Shown here: positions 8,068 to 17,411 of the stretch, in pieces | Layout of the letters: the number at the start of each line of letters is the position of its first letter | Numbering within the stretch: position 1 is the first letter of the stretch | Assembly (NCBI RefSeq): GCF_002934605.1 | Contig: NZ_PTJC01000005.1 | Span: 1,488,001-1,552,000, forward strand | Direction: 5' to 3' | Origin: Neolewinella xylanilytica | Lineage (GTDB): Bacteria > Bacteroidota > Bacteroidia > Chitinophagales > Saprospiraceae | DNA: 64,000 nt | The notes under the pieces: generated by a model | What the model was told of the DNA's origin: nothing | The model's database searches: none | What the model saw: only the letters and a program-made list of their open reading frames with translations | Made by a program: the position numbers and the translations under genes

Positions 8068-8782
8068 GGGAGCGGTTTTTCTTTTGCAGGAGTTTTTCCG
8101 GATCAGTCAGCCGCAGCGGCCGGTCCTCCAGGCGATTAAGCAATTTGTCTTCCGTAGTCGTATTCCCTTCATTGCGTACCCGATCCGTGGAGGTCACCGG
8201 AAGCAGCAATTTCCCGAGATCAAAGACCGGCTGGGCGAGAAAGTAGACGACCAATAAGAGCAGAACCACTACCACGGCGACCACGAACAGCACGACCAGC
8301 TTCTGCGTATCGGGGCCCTCAGTACCAAACCACAGCAAAACTCCCGGTAGCAGCAGGCCGTAAACCAAGAACAACCACAGTTTGCCGTATCCCAGGATCG
8401 GCTTCCCAATGGTCAGGTAATTCTCTTCCGGGCGGTCGGGATTGAAATACACCTCGTATTTCCGGCACTGGGACAACCCTTTCAGGAAGACTTTCGCCTC
8501 GTCGACATTGAGTAAGTCGAGCTTCGGAGCCAATCGCTTACCCGAATATTTTTCCCCCCGGGCGTAAAAGACATAGGACCTTTCGAGCTCCGCCTTGTAA
8601 AAGGTGGTTTCCCCAAGGTGGTTGGCTTCCGCGGTGCCAAGTCTGTCTTCGCCTTCCGGTAGCACCGCCACCGCCCGGGGCCAGGTAAGTACTCGTTGCC
8701 GGTTGGCTTCCTGCCGGGCGCGACGCACGAAGCGCACCGACGAAAGGACCAATATAAGGAGGGCGAGTCCGATCCAGATCAT
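8054..8782 (-). CDS. DUF3592 membrane protein (first of tandem pair)
   Basis: 242 residues, with a TM helix at residues 2-20, a soluble DUF3592 domain ('RSYVFYARGEKYSGKRLAP', 'KYEVYFNPDRPEENYLT') and two strongly hydrophobic helices (about 131-150 and 162-187), then a charged cytoplasmic tail ('DPEKLLQKKNRSRDPL'). The start codon follows the helicase stop codon with no gap (TAGATG), so translation is almost certainly coupled to the helicase. Together with the following paralog it looks like a duplicated membrane component dedicated to the helicase or the dehydrogenase of this operon (inference). Confidence 0.78.
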   Translation of the reverse strand: MIWIGLALLILVLSSVRFVRRARQEANRQRVLTWPRAVAVLPEGEDRLGTAEANHLGETTFYKAELERSYVFYARGEKYSGKRLAPKLDLLNVDEAKVFLKGLSQCRKYEVYFNPDRPEENYLTIGKPILGYGKLWLFLVYGLLLPGVLLWFGTEGPDTQKLVVLFVVAVVVVLLLLVVYFLAQPVFDLGKLLLPVTSTDRVRNEGNTTTEDKLLNRLEDRPLRLTDPEKLLQKKNRSRDPL

Positions 8783-11707
8783 CTAGCGCCAGCGTTGTTC
8801 GCGCCGCGCCCCTTCGGAAGCGACCTTGCTGCTGGCCTGTAGCCGGGCCGTGAGCAGATGCAGTCTTCCGGCCGGCTCGCGGGTGTAGATGGCCTCGAAT
8901 TCCTGTTCCACGACGCCGCTCAGCAACTCGGCGAGTCGATCGGCATCCTTCCGGTTCCCCAGGGCGGCGGGGACGCCGAGGTAATATTCCCCTCTGGTCC
9001 AGTCGTCCGGAAGCTTCATCCGGAGCAGGTAGCGTGGGTTGTCCACCGGTGACATCAATTCACCCAGCGCACCGGCGAAAAGCTGCCCGTCGTGATGCTC
9101 GGCTTCGGAAAGGAATACGATCTCCTCCCCGGCTTCCTCTTCGAGCCGTAAGCGGTCGGGAGTGGCCGAGTGGAAGTGGCTGCCCCGGTGCAGGCTCTCC
9201 GCCAGGGCGCGTCCGTAGGCAAAAAGCCGGGATCGGGTATCCGCGAGGAGGGTGTGCCGACGGGCCGCCTCGTTCCGCTTCAGTTCGGGGCGGAAAGCGG
9301 TCTGCGCAACCATCCAGCTGAAGTAAACACCAACAAACACCAGGGGAGGTTGCCAGCCAACGCTCACCAGCAACAGTAGAACAAATATCAGGGGATGTCC
9401 GAGGTGCGGACTTAGGTCCACCTCGTTGGCAAATACCGGGTTGCGGTCGCTCCGTTCCAGTCGGGGGCGGGCCGCTTCCCGCAGGCGCAGCAGCCTCGGC
9501 ACGTAGTACAGGGCCCCCACTCCGCCAATCACCGCGGCTATCCAGGGTAGTAGCGGTAAGGCTACCATGCTGCCCGCAAGGGCGCCGACCAGGGCGACGA
9601 GGCACGCTACCTTCATCTGCAGCAGCACCATCCGGTAGCGCTCCTCGATGTGGCGATCGACGGACTCCCGGTAGTGCAGGGTAAGGGGGTCCTTCCTTTC
9701 GTAGTACCGCTCAGCGGGTGGGCGGATCGTTTCGACCAATTGGGTTCCCGCCCCGAGGGCTTCGCTCCAGCGCCGGGCCAGATCGTCCCGGTTCGTGGCC
9801 CGTTCCTCGGTGAGTTCCCGAAGTTCCAGCATAGACTCCGCATCGGTGGTACGGAAGGACGCCGCGGCCGGTAGGGCGGGTACGGCAGATGCGGCTGATC
9901 CGCCTCCGTTTTTAGAGAACTGTAGGTTGTAGCGCTCCAGGCCATTCTGTATTGCCGGCTTACCGACCAGCCGCGGCCCGGCGAATCCCCGGAACCGCCG
10001 GCGCATCCGGTCGACCTCCGGTCCGCCGCGGTCGACGTCGGGATGCACGACTACGGGGTGCCAGATGTTGGCCGTCTTATCGGGGTTGCCACGGACCGTA
10101 CGGATAGCCCGCCCCCGCATTTGGTTGCTGAGCACGAAGCTGCCCACCCGGTTCGCCAGAATCAGGCTGTTCACGATGGGGGCGTCCCAGCCCTCACCGA
10201 GTAACGATTTGGTGCCCACGATCACGTGGATCCCCCCTTCGGCAAACAATTGGTTAATCCAGCCTACGATGTGCTTGTTGGCTACGGTGGCCGTGTCCAG
10301 TACCAGGTATTCGGAGTCGGGGAAGAGGGGCCGGGAGGTGATGACCGTTTCGAGGGGCAATTGCTCGTAGGCGATTTCCCGTAGCCGAATTAGTACCGGC
10401 TGGGGGATAATGACCAATGATCCCGACAATAGACAAAGGTTCCTGGCGTAGTAAGCACCTGCGCGCCGGCGCAACACTTCAAAAACGGGCACGGTGCCGA
10501 CCTTGAGCAGGGGCCGGCGGTCGTATTCCGTGGTGGGCAGGTACTCGTCGTGGATATTGTCGGTCAGGATTACCAGGCGCAGTTTATCCAGCAACGCATC
10601 GCTTTCCAATTCCGTGATATGCACCAGGGCCTCCAGTTTCGCCTGCGGGCTTTCCAGCTCTTCCGCCGCCGCCCCGCTTGCCGGTGGTAGCGGTTCGTCG
10701 AGGCGGAGTTTGCCCCGATCCCAGGCGCCCATGGCCGATAGACCCCGTCGATAGGGTTGTAATAATGGTTTGGCGTGCTTGTCCCCGAAGTAGTCGTCGT
10801 GCCGCAGGGCCCGCTCCAGGAAAATCCGCAGCCAGTAGCCGTCCAGCACCGGAGCCAGGGTAGCTTCGCCGTGCAGCACCCCCAGGGCCGGCGCCGGCGG
10901 TTCGCTACCCTGAGCGCGCAGGACGCTAAGCAAGGAAGTGAAGTACTCGGGGTGCTCGAAAATTTCCGTGTAGTGCTCCTCCGGCTGTTGGAGCCAGGGG
11001 TGATCGCGGATGAGGTAGGCCAGTTCCGAACGGGTGTAGGCCATCTTCAGTAAATCCTCCTTGCGGCTCTGCCATTCGCGTAGCAAACGCCCGTCCCCGG
11101 GGGGCGGCAGGATGGGGTAGAGGTAATCCTGGTGCGGACAAAGGTCCCCGCTGGCCACCAGTTCGGGAATGCTGATCTCTTCGTCGATCTCCCCGCAGAA
11201 GCCGTAGTAGCGCCGCCATTCGATGCCGCTAACGTCGTAGGGTGGGGTAGCGGTCAGCGCCACCAGCTCGGGGTTGTAGCGTTCGGCGACCGCGTCCAAT
11301 ACCCGCCACCATTCCCTGCGTAGGTGGTGGCACTCGTCTACCACCAATGTCTCCATCCAGTCGAGCCCGTCAGTCCCGGTCTTTTCGTGGTAGGCCCACA
11401 GCGCCTGGTAAGTCACGACCGTGAGGGTAGCCGGCGCGTAGAGGTCGGTAGCAACATCCTCCGGGTCGCCACCAAAATCGGCCCGGAAGCGATCGATCCA
11501 CTGTTCGCGAATCGTCAGGTTCGGGGCCAGCACGAGGGTGCGGCCGTTCAGGCGACGCATGATTTCCAGCCCCAGCACGGTCTTTCCGGCGCCGGGCGGT
11601 GCGACGATGTGAATTTTGCGGTCGTCCCGGTACTGGTCGAGCCGGTCGAGGATCCGCGCCTGGTAAACGCGCCAGGAATAGCGAAAGGAAAGGGCGCCTA
11701 GGGCCAT
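8783..11707 (-). CDS. SF2 DEAD/DEAH-type helicase with C-terminal transmembrane region
   Basis: 974 residues. The N-terminal two-RecA helicase core shows Walker A 'APPGAGKT' (about 36-43), motif Ia 'LVLAPNLTIREQW', motif II 'VVDECHHL' (~126), motif III 'ALTATPP' (~155), and in the second RecA domain 'GTKSLLGEGWDAP' (~500) and 'SNQMRGRAIRT' (~530). This is the SSL2/UvrB-like branch also seen in restriction and defence helicases. An insert of roughly 250 residues separates the two halves. After residue ~690 come two hydrophobic hairpins (about 692-735 and 769-802) that look like four TM helices, followed by a soluble C-terminal domain of ~150 residues. Membrane anchoring of such a helicase is unusual. 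The gene sits between a PH-like membrane protein and two DUF3592 proteins, all on the same strand. Confidence 0.82.
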   Translation of the reverse strand: MALGALSFRYSWRVYQARILDRLDQYRDDRKIHIVAPPGAGKTVLGLEIMRRLNGRTLVLAPNLTIREQWIDRFRADFGGDPEDVATDLYAPATLTVVTYQALWAYHEKTGTDGLDWMETLVVDECHHLRREWWRVLDAVAERYNPELVALTATPPYDVSGIEWRRYYGFCGEIDEEISIPELVASGDLCPHQDYLYPILPPPGDGRLLREWQSRKEDLLKMAYTRSELAYLIRDHPWLQQPEEHYTEIFEHPEYFTSLLSVLRAQGSEPPAPALGVLHGEATLAPVLDGYWLRIFLERALRHDDYFGDKHAKPLLQPYRRGLSAMGAWDRGKLRLDEPLPPASGAAAEELESPQAKLEALVHITELESDALLDKLRLVILTDNIHDEYLPTTEYDRRPLLKVGTVPVFEVLRRRAGAYYARNLCLLSGSLVIIPQPVLIRLREIAYEQLPLETVITSRPLFPDSEYLVLDTATVANKHIVGWINQLFAEGGIHVIVGTKSLLGEGWDAPIVNSLILANRVGSFVLSNQMRGRAIRTVRGNPDKTANIWHPVVVHPDVDRGGPEVDRMRRRFRGFAGPRLVGKPAIQNGLERYNLQFSKNGGGSAASAVPALPAAASFRTTDAESMLELRELTEERATNRDDLARRWSEALGAGTQLVETIRPPAERYYERKDPLTLHYRESVDRHIEERYRMVLLQMKVACLVALVGALAGSMVALPLLPWIAAVIGGVGALYYVPRLLRLREAARPRLERSDRNPVFANEVDLSPHLGHPLIFVLLLLVSVGWQPPLVFVGVYFSWMVAQTAFRPELKRNEAARRHTLLADTRSRLFAYGRALAESLHRGSHFHSATPDRLRLEEEAGEEIVFLSEAEHHDGQLFAGALGELMSPVDNPRYLLRMKLPDDWTRGEYYLGVPAALGNRKDADRLAELLSGVVEQEFEAIYTREPAGRLHLLTARLQASSKVASEGARREQRWR

Positions 11708-11770
11708 GCGAGAAAGTACGGATATTGGCGAGGTAAGGGGTGCGTAGTTGCTCCGGCCATGTACTGGAGC

Positions 11771-12316
11771 TTACAGTTCGGCCGCAATTCGGTCGGCCAG
11801 ATACCGTGCCTCCGCCTCGTCCAGGGCCAAGCCGAAGGAGAAGGTTTTCATGCCGTAGTCAAACCTGATGCGGCCCTCGCCAAAGCCAAAGGCCGCCATG
11901 TTACGATTTCCGCTAAAGAGGCTGGTATCTACCGCATGGTACCGTACGTTGGTGATTTGTCCGCGGTGTAATTCCTTGCGCATTCCAAATCCGAAAACGC
12001 CCCGAAAGTAAACCACCCGGGAACCCTCGATCCGGAAAGCTTCCTTGCCGAACCACAGCCAGGAAACTACGCTCAGGGCGAAAACGCCACCTGCCGTCCA
12101 CAAAATCAGCCACACCGCCAAAAATAGATCCGGGATCTCTCCGCCTCCGAGCGACCCGATAACGCTGCCGCCGGCAGCTACGAAGCCGGCGGCCCAGCCC
12201 AGTAGCCAAACCGGCAGGAAAATCATCGCGAACCACTGTTTGCGGGAGGGAACCGTGATCGCTAATCCATTTGGGGTGCGCCTGATCGTGGCTGTACCGT
12301 TGTCGCTGCTTTCCAT
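11771..12316 (-). CDS. Small membrane protein with a PH-like (bPH) domain
   Basis: 181 residues from ATG 12316 (GTG 12337 possible). After a short strand-rich start ('TIRRTPNGLAITVPSRKQW') come two TM helices (about 34-55 and 66-97), then a C-terminal region with 'KEAFRIEGSRVVYFRGVFGFGMRKEL' and 'ITNVRYHAVD', the strand pattern of bacterial PH-like domains attached to a TM hairpin. The gene ends 63 nt before the helicase start and is probably the first gene of that operon. The function is unknown. Confidence 0.65.
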   Translation of the reverse strand: MESSDNGTATIRRTPNGLAITVPSRKQWFAMIFLPVWLLGWAAGFVAAGGSVIGSLGGGEIPDLFLAVWLILWTAGGVFALSVVSWLWFGKEAFRIEGSRVVYFRGVFGFGMRKELHRGQITNVRYHAVDTSLFSGNRNMAAFGFGEGRIRFDYGMKTFSFGLALDEAEARYLADRIAAEL

Positions 12317-12337
12317 GGTGTTTTCTGGGTGTAGCAC

Positions 12338-12736
12338 GATGGTCGTACCGTGCGGAATGGGTCAGGAATATGGCAATAACCGAATGAACGGGATTTTATT
12401 GAGCGCCTTAACGTCGGGCGGCCGCATTGTTACGGCCGGGCGCTCCCACAAGAAAATCCATTCAAGGCCCGCAAAAGCCCGGAAATTGATGAGCATTTCG
12501 TGCCCGGGAAAATCGGATTATGGTAGAATCATCCCCGCATTCTTCCTGATTTTTGGGAGATATAATCACGGGTTGAGGTAGGGTCCATAGTATCCAATAA
12601 AATTACTAACAAATAGCGGGCGGAACTGGCTGCCGGCCAGCACCACCGCGCCGGGTACGTACCCGAAAATAAGCTCGGCCTGGCCTATATTGCCTTCCTA
12701 CACTCAGCTGCCGTTTGGCATTTCAAACACATTACC
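12338..12736. other. Gene-poor spacer of about 400 nt
   Basis: This spacer lies between the divergent PH-like gene and the exported protein at 12737. It contains a CGGCCG...CGGCCG inverted repeat around 12420-12440 and otherwise no gene I can support. A 65-codon open frame (12383-12581) has no recognisable features. Confidence 0.4.
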
Positions 12737-13654
12737 TTGGTACGTATTTTAATTACGGGCATGCTCGCCCTGCTAGTATGCCCCCTTACCGGCCAGCTGG
12801 CCAACACCAAAGCAGCCATCACCGAAATTCGCCGTAGTAAGATCATCCTCGGCCTGACCGGTGACGAACACATCGATCGTACCCTCCGGATCGCGGTCGA
12901 TAGCTTCTGGCGGGTAGGACGGCTCACCGAGGAGATGCCCTACGAAGAAGCGCTGCAAGCCGCCAACGACGACGACCGGACGATGGTCCTCTACGTTGAC
13001 AATATGAAGAGCGAGACCAGGCTCATGCAAAATCAGTTCGACAACGGGGGGGTGCCCACGATGAATTGGCTGCCCGGCCCCTCCAGCCAGAGCCTGATCC
13101 TCACCGTTAGTGACGGGAAGCGGCTGAAGCGCGATATGAAAGCCTTTCTGGCCCTGCCGACCGATGAAGACGGTCTCGTACCCGAAGCGGCCATCTATTT
13201 CGGCGTAGCGGCCCTCAACGACATGTGTATGACCGTAGCCCGCGCCCCGAAGTCCGGCGCCGCCCACCTGAAGGCGACCCTGGCCAAGCGGGGGCGCCGG
13301 CTGAAAGCCAAAACGCTCTACGTGCTCGACGAGCTGATCGACAAGAAGTTGACCCAGGACGTTTTCGCGGACATATACGGCTTCCAGGTAGAAGTAGTGG
13401 ACTTCGAAACGTGGTCCGAAGTTGTTCTGAATCGCCAGGCGGGGGCTGCCTACGCCATTGTCAGCCCCGTGCCGATGGGCGGACGGCATGTCTACGCCCA
13501 TTACCTGATGGATGCCGAGACGGGCCTGATCCTGGGCGTGGCCTACCCTAAGGTCGCCGTAGCACTGGGGCCCATCAACCTTTCTAAGAGCAATTCGGCG
13601 ACCATCAACGAAAAGATGGCCGAACTCTACCACGAGGCCGCTGCCAGCCGCTAG
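12737..13654 (+). CDS. Exported hypothetical protein
   Basis: 305 residues when started at TTG 12737, which gives a convincing signal peptide (MVRILITGMLALLVCPLTGQ); the ATG at 12761 would cut into it. The mature protein is alpha/beta with 'MVLYVDNMKSETRLMQNQFDN', 'LYVLDELIDKKLTQDVFADIYG' and a C-terminal hydrophobic strand region, but no catalytic motif I recognise. It is a single-gene unit with a long 5' spacer. Possibly a periplasmic protein of Saprospiria-specific distribution (guess). Confidence 0.7.
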   Translation: MVRILITGMLALLVCPLTGQLANTKAAITEIRRSKIILGLTGDEHIDRTLRIAVDSFWRVGRLTEEMPYEEALQAANDDDRTMVLYVDNMKSETRLMQNQFDNGGVPTMNWLPGPSSQSLILTVSDGKRLKRDMKAFLALPTDEDGLVPEAAIYFGVAALNDMCMTVARAPKSGAAHLKATLAKRGRRLKAKTLYVLDELIDKKLTQDVFADIYGFQVEVVDFETWSEVVLNRQAGAAYAIVSPVPMGGRHVYAHYLMDAETGLILGVAYPKVAVALGPINLSKSNSATINEKMAELYHEAAASR

Positions 13655-13859
13655 TCCTTTCCCCAACCGTGGAGCGCCGGCAATGCGTTTTTCCACCCCG
13701 TAAGCGTCCGCTGAACACCGTTTCCGGACTTAGCGTATAATATATCCGCTACTTATTAGTTCTTTTGACATACTGTAGTGCGCACCCGGTCAAGAATTTA
13801 GGTGGCTGTAATACGGTGCCTAGCCCATAGCATAACACATTAACCTGCAAATCACTAAC

Positions 13860-14519
13860 ATGAAGTTAGGAAGAGCGTTGTGGTCGCTTGGGTCGCTACT
13901 GATTAACGTCACCATCATTATCCACCAAATCATGGCCCGCCGCATGCCCGCCGGTGACCCGGCCGGCCGATTTGATTACGTTATCAAGAATTGGGACATC
14001 TATGGTCTCAACTGGCGGGTCGAGTGGGTGCTTATGGCCATGATCGCCGCCGGTGCGATCTTTTTCGCCATCCGTACCCGTACGCTTAGTTGGGCGATAA
14101 TCTCCGGCGGACAGGTCTTGTTACTCCTCACTTACCCGGTTTTGCTTGCCGGTTATCTGGGGGGATCACTACCCATGGCCACCCTGGTGAACCGGCTGGC
14201 AACCGAAATTTTCGTTTCCGGTAACATGCTGTTCCTGGCCGGACTGCTCCACCTCTACCTCACCGACGAACAGTTACCTCTCTGGGCCCGCTATCCCGCA
14301 GCGGCCCTGGCCCTCGTCGGTGTCCTGGCCTTCGTCGGGTGCAATTTCGGCCTGTTGACCCTGAGTGAGATCGTCGTCGCCGCCCCCGTGCTCCAATTAC
14401 TTTACGTTGTCAACAGCTATTACGGGCTTATCGTCCCCCTCAGCCGGCAACGCAGCAGTCGAGACGCGCGGGTTTCCGTTAGCCGTACCGGGGCGCGCCC
14501 GCAGCGCGTTAGCAGCTGA
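13860..14519 (+). CDS. Multi-pass membrane protein of unknown function
   Basis: 219 residues with about six hydrophobic helices: 7-24, 55-71, 76-99, 105-132, 142-160 and 163-190. The basic C-terminal tail (RQRSSRDARVSVSRTGARPQR) should face the cytoplasm. There are no transporter or enzyme signatures. The gene is isolated, with a ~200-nt AT-richer upstream region (13655-13859) and a convergent neighbour. Confidence 0.7.
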   Translation: MKLGRALWSLGSLLINVTIIIHQIMARRMPAGDPAGRFDYVIKNWDIYGLNWRVEWVLMAMIAAGAIFFAIRTRTLSWAIISGGQVLLLLTYPVLLAGYLGGSLPMATLVNRLATEIFVSGNMLFLAGLLHLYLTDEQLPLWARYPAAALALVGVLAFVGCNFGLLTLSEIVVAAPVLQLLYVVNSYYGLIVPLSRQRSSRDARVSVSRTGARPQRVSS

Positions 14520-14569
14520 GTACATTCCACCACTTGGCCAGTGCCGGCATACGGTGCGATCTTGCTTTC

Positions 14570-14586
14570 TCCGCCGTCACGGCGGA
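14570..14586. terminator. Short GC-rich hairpin in a convergent gap
   Basis: A perfect 7-bp stem, TCCGCCG/CGGCGGA, with a TCA loop, lies in the 195-nt gap between two convergent genes. There is no T-tract, so a role as a terminator is only suggested by position. Confidence 0.3.
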
Positions 14587-14714
14587 CTAGCTGCTGGTAC
14601 ACCACGCGCGGCATTTTTGCGCCGGAGCGCAGGAGACAAGCCTCGCGAACCACTGGGTAGATACCGGGGGGGAAGAAAGCGTGTGCATGGTTGCCGGTGA
14701 TGGCTTCTCTGGTC

Positions 14715-15200
14715 TCAGTGCAAGCTGATCACCCGGGCCATATACCATTCTCCGTCAACCTGCTGCCAGACCGTTACGAAGCGACTGGGTACCGATGGGG
14801 CCTCCGGTTCGGCGGCGTTCACGAAGCGATGGTAGCCGATCTGTACCGCCCCATATCCCGGGATGGGGTGCACCTCCACGGTTTCGGGCAGCAGGATGCG
14901 CGCTACTTTGCCGCAAATATTTTCTTCGATCGATCGCAGGATGCCGGCCTTGGAAGTGGCCAATCCGCCGCGGTCGTGATAAAACTCGATACTATCGGAG
15001 TAAATCCGGGACTGGGTCTCCATATCGCAGCTATTGTAGGCATCGAAGTACGTCCGGTCCATTTCCAGGATTTCCGCGTAGAGCGCCGTATCGACGGCTA
15101 CGTAATCGGGGATCGGTTCCTGAGCCAGAAGGGAGGCGGAAACCAGGAATAGGAAGCACGGGAGGACGCCCCGCCAATCAGCCTGGTGCATGGGATGCAA
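14715..15200 (-). CDS. Exported NTF2-like (DUF4440/SnoaL-type) protein
   Basis: 161 residues with an N-terminal signal peptide (WRGVLPCFLFLVSASLLAQ). The mature domain has the cone-shaped NTF2-like pattern: 'LEMDRTYFDAYNSCDMETQSRIYSDSIEFYHDRGG' (helix, then strand with the conserved D-x-E/V-F-Y-H) and 'WQQVDGEWYMARVISLH' at the end, typical of DUF4440 proteins. These bind small ligands or act as isomerase-like enzymes; the ligand is unknown. It is convergent with the membrane protein at 13860. Confidence 0.75.
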   Translation of the reverse strand: MHPMHQADWRGVLPCFLFLVSASLLAQEPIPDYVAVDTALYAEILEMDRTYFDAYNSCDMETQSRIYSDSIEFYHDRGGLATSKAGILRSIEENICGKVARILLPETVEVHPIPGYGAVQIGYHRFVNAAEPEAPSVPSRFVTVWQQVDGEWYMARVISLH

Positions 15201-15294
15201 TTTTCAGCAGTATGTGACCGTAACTTATGGGGCAAGGTACCCATCGTCGGGGTAAGCCGGCAAACCTTTTACGGGCTACCGAATTCACCATACC

Positions 15295-16194
15295 ATGCCG
15301 AAACTACGCTTTTACTATCCTTGGTTCGATCGCAGGGCGTTCCCCGTGCTCGCGGGGATTGTCGCCGGACTGTACCTCCTCGAAGAGGTACTCGTATTAC
15401 GCGAGCAGCAGCAATCGAAAGTAAAGCGATCGGTGATCAATACCGCGGTGGCCGCTAGCGGTTTTGCCGTGGTTCGCGCCGCCCTCCTCCCGGCGATGGT
15501 CTGGGCCGGCACGCTAGCCGAGCGGAAACGCTTCGGACTGGTGCAGTGGCTGCCTCTGCCCGGCCCCGCTCGCTACGTACTCGCCTTTCTGCTGCTCGAT
15601 TACACGAATTATCTCTGGCACGTATGTACCCACCGGGTACCCTTGCTTTTCCGGCTCCACCGCGTTCACCATTCCGACCTGGACATGGACGTCACCACCG
15701 GTTTCCGCTTTCATCTGGGTGAGCAAGTCTTTTCCATTCTTTTCCGCGGGGGCATGATCGCCCTGATCGGCGCGCCGCCGAAGCTGGTCCTGGAGTACGA
15801 AGCCGTGTTCGAGGGCTGTACCGCCTTTCACCACAGCAACCTGCGCCTGCCGGCCGGTTTGGAGGCGTTGCTGGCCCGGATGATGATTACGCCACGTGCC
15901 CACGGCATTCACCACAGCATCGTCGAGGAGGAGTTCAACAGCAATTTCGGCGTCGTTTTTCCTTTTTGGGACATGCTCCACGGCACCCGCCGTACCGACG
16001 TCGCCCAGGAAGCCGTGACTATCGGGATGCCAGCCTACCGGGACGCGGACGCCCTGACCGTCGGTCGACTGCACAAGATGCCCGTTGAGCCCATTCGACC
16101 GTGGGCGCTGCCCGACGGAACGGTGCCCCGTCGCAGCCCGAACGGTCAACTGGAGATGACGCGCAGCGGTCAGTCGCTGTCCGCCGGGGAATAA
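15295..16194 (+). CDS. Sterol desaturase/fatty acid hydroxylase family protein
   Basis: 299 residues. A membrane di-iron hydroxylase with the histidine clusters HVCTH (~113), HRVHH (~128) and HGIHH (~205) plus an additional FHHSN (~184), which together ligate the non-haem diiron centre. Four or so TM helices surround them. Members hydroxylate or desaturate acyl chains, sterols or carotenoids using O2; the substrate here cannot be told. The last 25 nt overlap the 3' end of the convergent gene at 16170. A second family member is at 51439. Confidence 0.88.
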   Translation: MPKLRFYYPWFDRRAFPVLAGIVAGLYLLEEVLVLREQQQSKVKRSVINTAVAASGFAVVRAALLPAMVWAGTLAERKRFGLVQWLPLPGPARYVLAFLLLDYTNYLWHVCTHRVPLLFRLHRVHHSDLDMDVTTGFRFHLGEQVFSILFRGGMIALIGAPPKLVLEYEAVFEGCTAFHHSNLRLPAGLEALLARMMITPRAHGIHHSIVEEEFNSNFGVVFPFWDMLHGTRRTDVAQEAVTIGMPAYRDADALTVGRLHKMPVEPIRPWALPDGTVPRRSPNGQLEMTRSGQSLSAGE

Positions 16195-17339
16195 TTGCTG
16201 GGTAGCATCCGGCTTACCTCACTCGCTCCCATGGCACCACCGAAGCCGATCGGACTGTTGCCGAGGGTGCCGTCCGCCCGGAACGTTGCTTCCGGCCCCC
16301 CGATTACCATCACCGAGGTCAGGTAGGCAGCCCGTTTCCTGCGGTCCGGTGGCAACGGAAGGCCCTTCCGGTCGTGAAAGTAGAGAATGGTGATTTGCCG
16401 GTTCTCGAGACCCTGAAAGGCCATCTCCCCGTCGGACCTGGCTTCCAGGTAGGAAAGCAGATCGATGGGGCGTGCCTTGCCGTCGATCATTTCGTAGGTA
16501 GCGAATCCATTGGCCCCGAGGTCATTAGCGTACAGAGACCGGAGAAAATGCTGGGAAGACGCATAAAATGCCCGTTGCCGGTTCCGGCGATGTTTCGGCC
16601 GAGCTTTTCCCTGCCTACCCTCGTAGGGCTCGAAGTAGTAGGTGCCGAGGCCGTAGGTGCTGCCCGCGGCGTAATTGACCACGAAGTGCTCGAGGTTTAC
16701 CCGCACCCGGTAACCGAGCATGGGGACATCCGCCTCCAGCGTGCCGGTACTGCTGGCACGCAGATCTACGGCCCGATCGAAGGTCAGCGTTTTTCCGTCG
16801 ATGGCCCACGCTACGTTGCGTAGGTCGTCCGGCAGGCCGTATTGTTTCACCAGCACGTCGGCGTTGCGGAGGGTGTCGGTTTCGTAGTGCCGGTCGAAGC
16901 GGAGCCGGTCGGTAAACTGAAGGCGGGCGCCCCGGCTCCATTCTTCCGTACCCAGAAACCGTTCCCGGAATTCAGCCACGTTCTTCGCGCGGTTGTTCCG
17001 ATCGCCCACCTCCACGGCCGCGATCTCGTTGGCGGCCGGGGTGAGTAGCCAGTCTTCCGTTGGTCCGGCCGAAGTGGCCGTACGGCTGGCGGTACGGTAA
17101 TTCAGGTGGGTAACGACTACGGTAGCGGGCAAGGTCACCGCGGAAAGGGGTAGGCGATAGCTCCCGTCGTCCGCGGTAGTGGTGCCCACGGTCGTGCCGT
17201 CGAAATAGACGGTCGCGAAGGGAACCGCCTCCCGGCTCAGGCTGTCCAGTACCCTGCCGAATAGGGTTTCCTGACCGGGAAGGGCAGCGGATAAGAGGGC
17301 GAGAATAGCGAGGGGGAACAAACGAACGATGGAGAACAA
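16170..17339 (-). CDS. Exported protein with carboxypeptidase-regulatory-like domain
   Basis: 389 residues, starting at TTG (17339), with no ATG available in frame near the signal peptide (MFSIVRLFPLAILALLSAALPG). Residues ~25-105 are a CarboxypepD_reg-like beta-sandwich: 'LFGRVLDSLSREAVPFATVYFDGTTVGTTTADDGSY', as found at the N-terminus of TonB-dependent receptors and in Bacteroidota surface proteins. The rest ('VNLEHFVVNYAAGSTYGLGTYYFEPYEG') is a strand-rich domain with no plug or barrel, so this is not a full receptor. Probably a periplasmic or outer-membrane-associated structural protein. Confidence 0.75.
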   Translation of the reverse strand: MFSIVRLFPLAILALLSAALPGQETLFGRVLDSLSREAVPFATVYFDGTTVGTTTADDGSYRLPLSAVTLPATVVVTHLNYRTASRTATSAGPTEDWLLTPAANEIAAVEVGDRNNRAKNVAEFRERFLGTEEWSRGARLQFTDRLRFDRHYETDTLRNADVLVKQYGLPDDLRNVAWAIDGKTLTFDRAVDLRASSTGTLEADVPMLGYRVRVNLEHFVVNYAAGSTYGLGTYYFEPYEGRQGKARPKHRRNRQRAFYASSQHFLRSLYANDLGANGFATYEMIDGKARPIDLLSYLEARSDGEMAFQGLENRQITILYFHDRKGLPLPPDRRKRAAYLTSVMVIGGPEATFRADGTLGNSPIGFGGAMGASEVSRMLPSNYSPADSD

Positions 17340-17411
17340 GCGGAAACGGTTTTGGTCAAGGCCGACGGGTAGGGCAAAATAAGACGGCTGGGAATTAGCC
17401 GGGCTGGTGGG

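Noticed and set aside
12383-12581. 65-residue basic open frame upstream of the exported protein gene
   Set aside because: No homology signal, no promoter or start context, and it is the tail of a longer shadow frame across the neighbouring gene.
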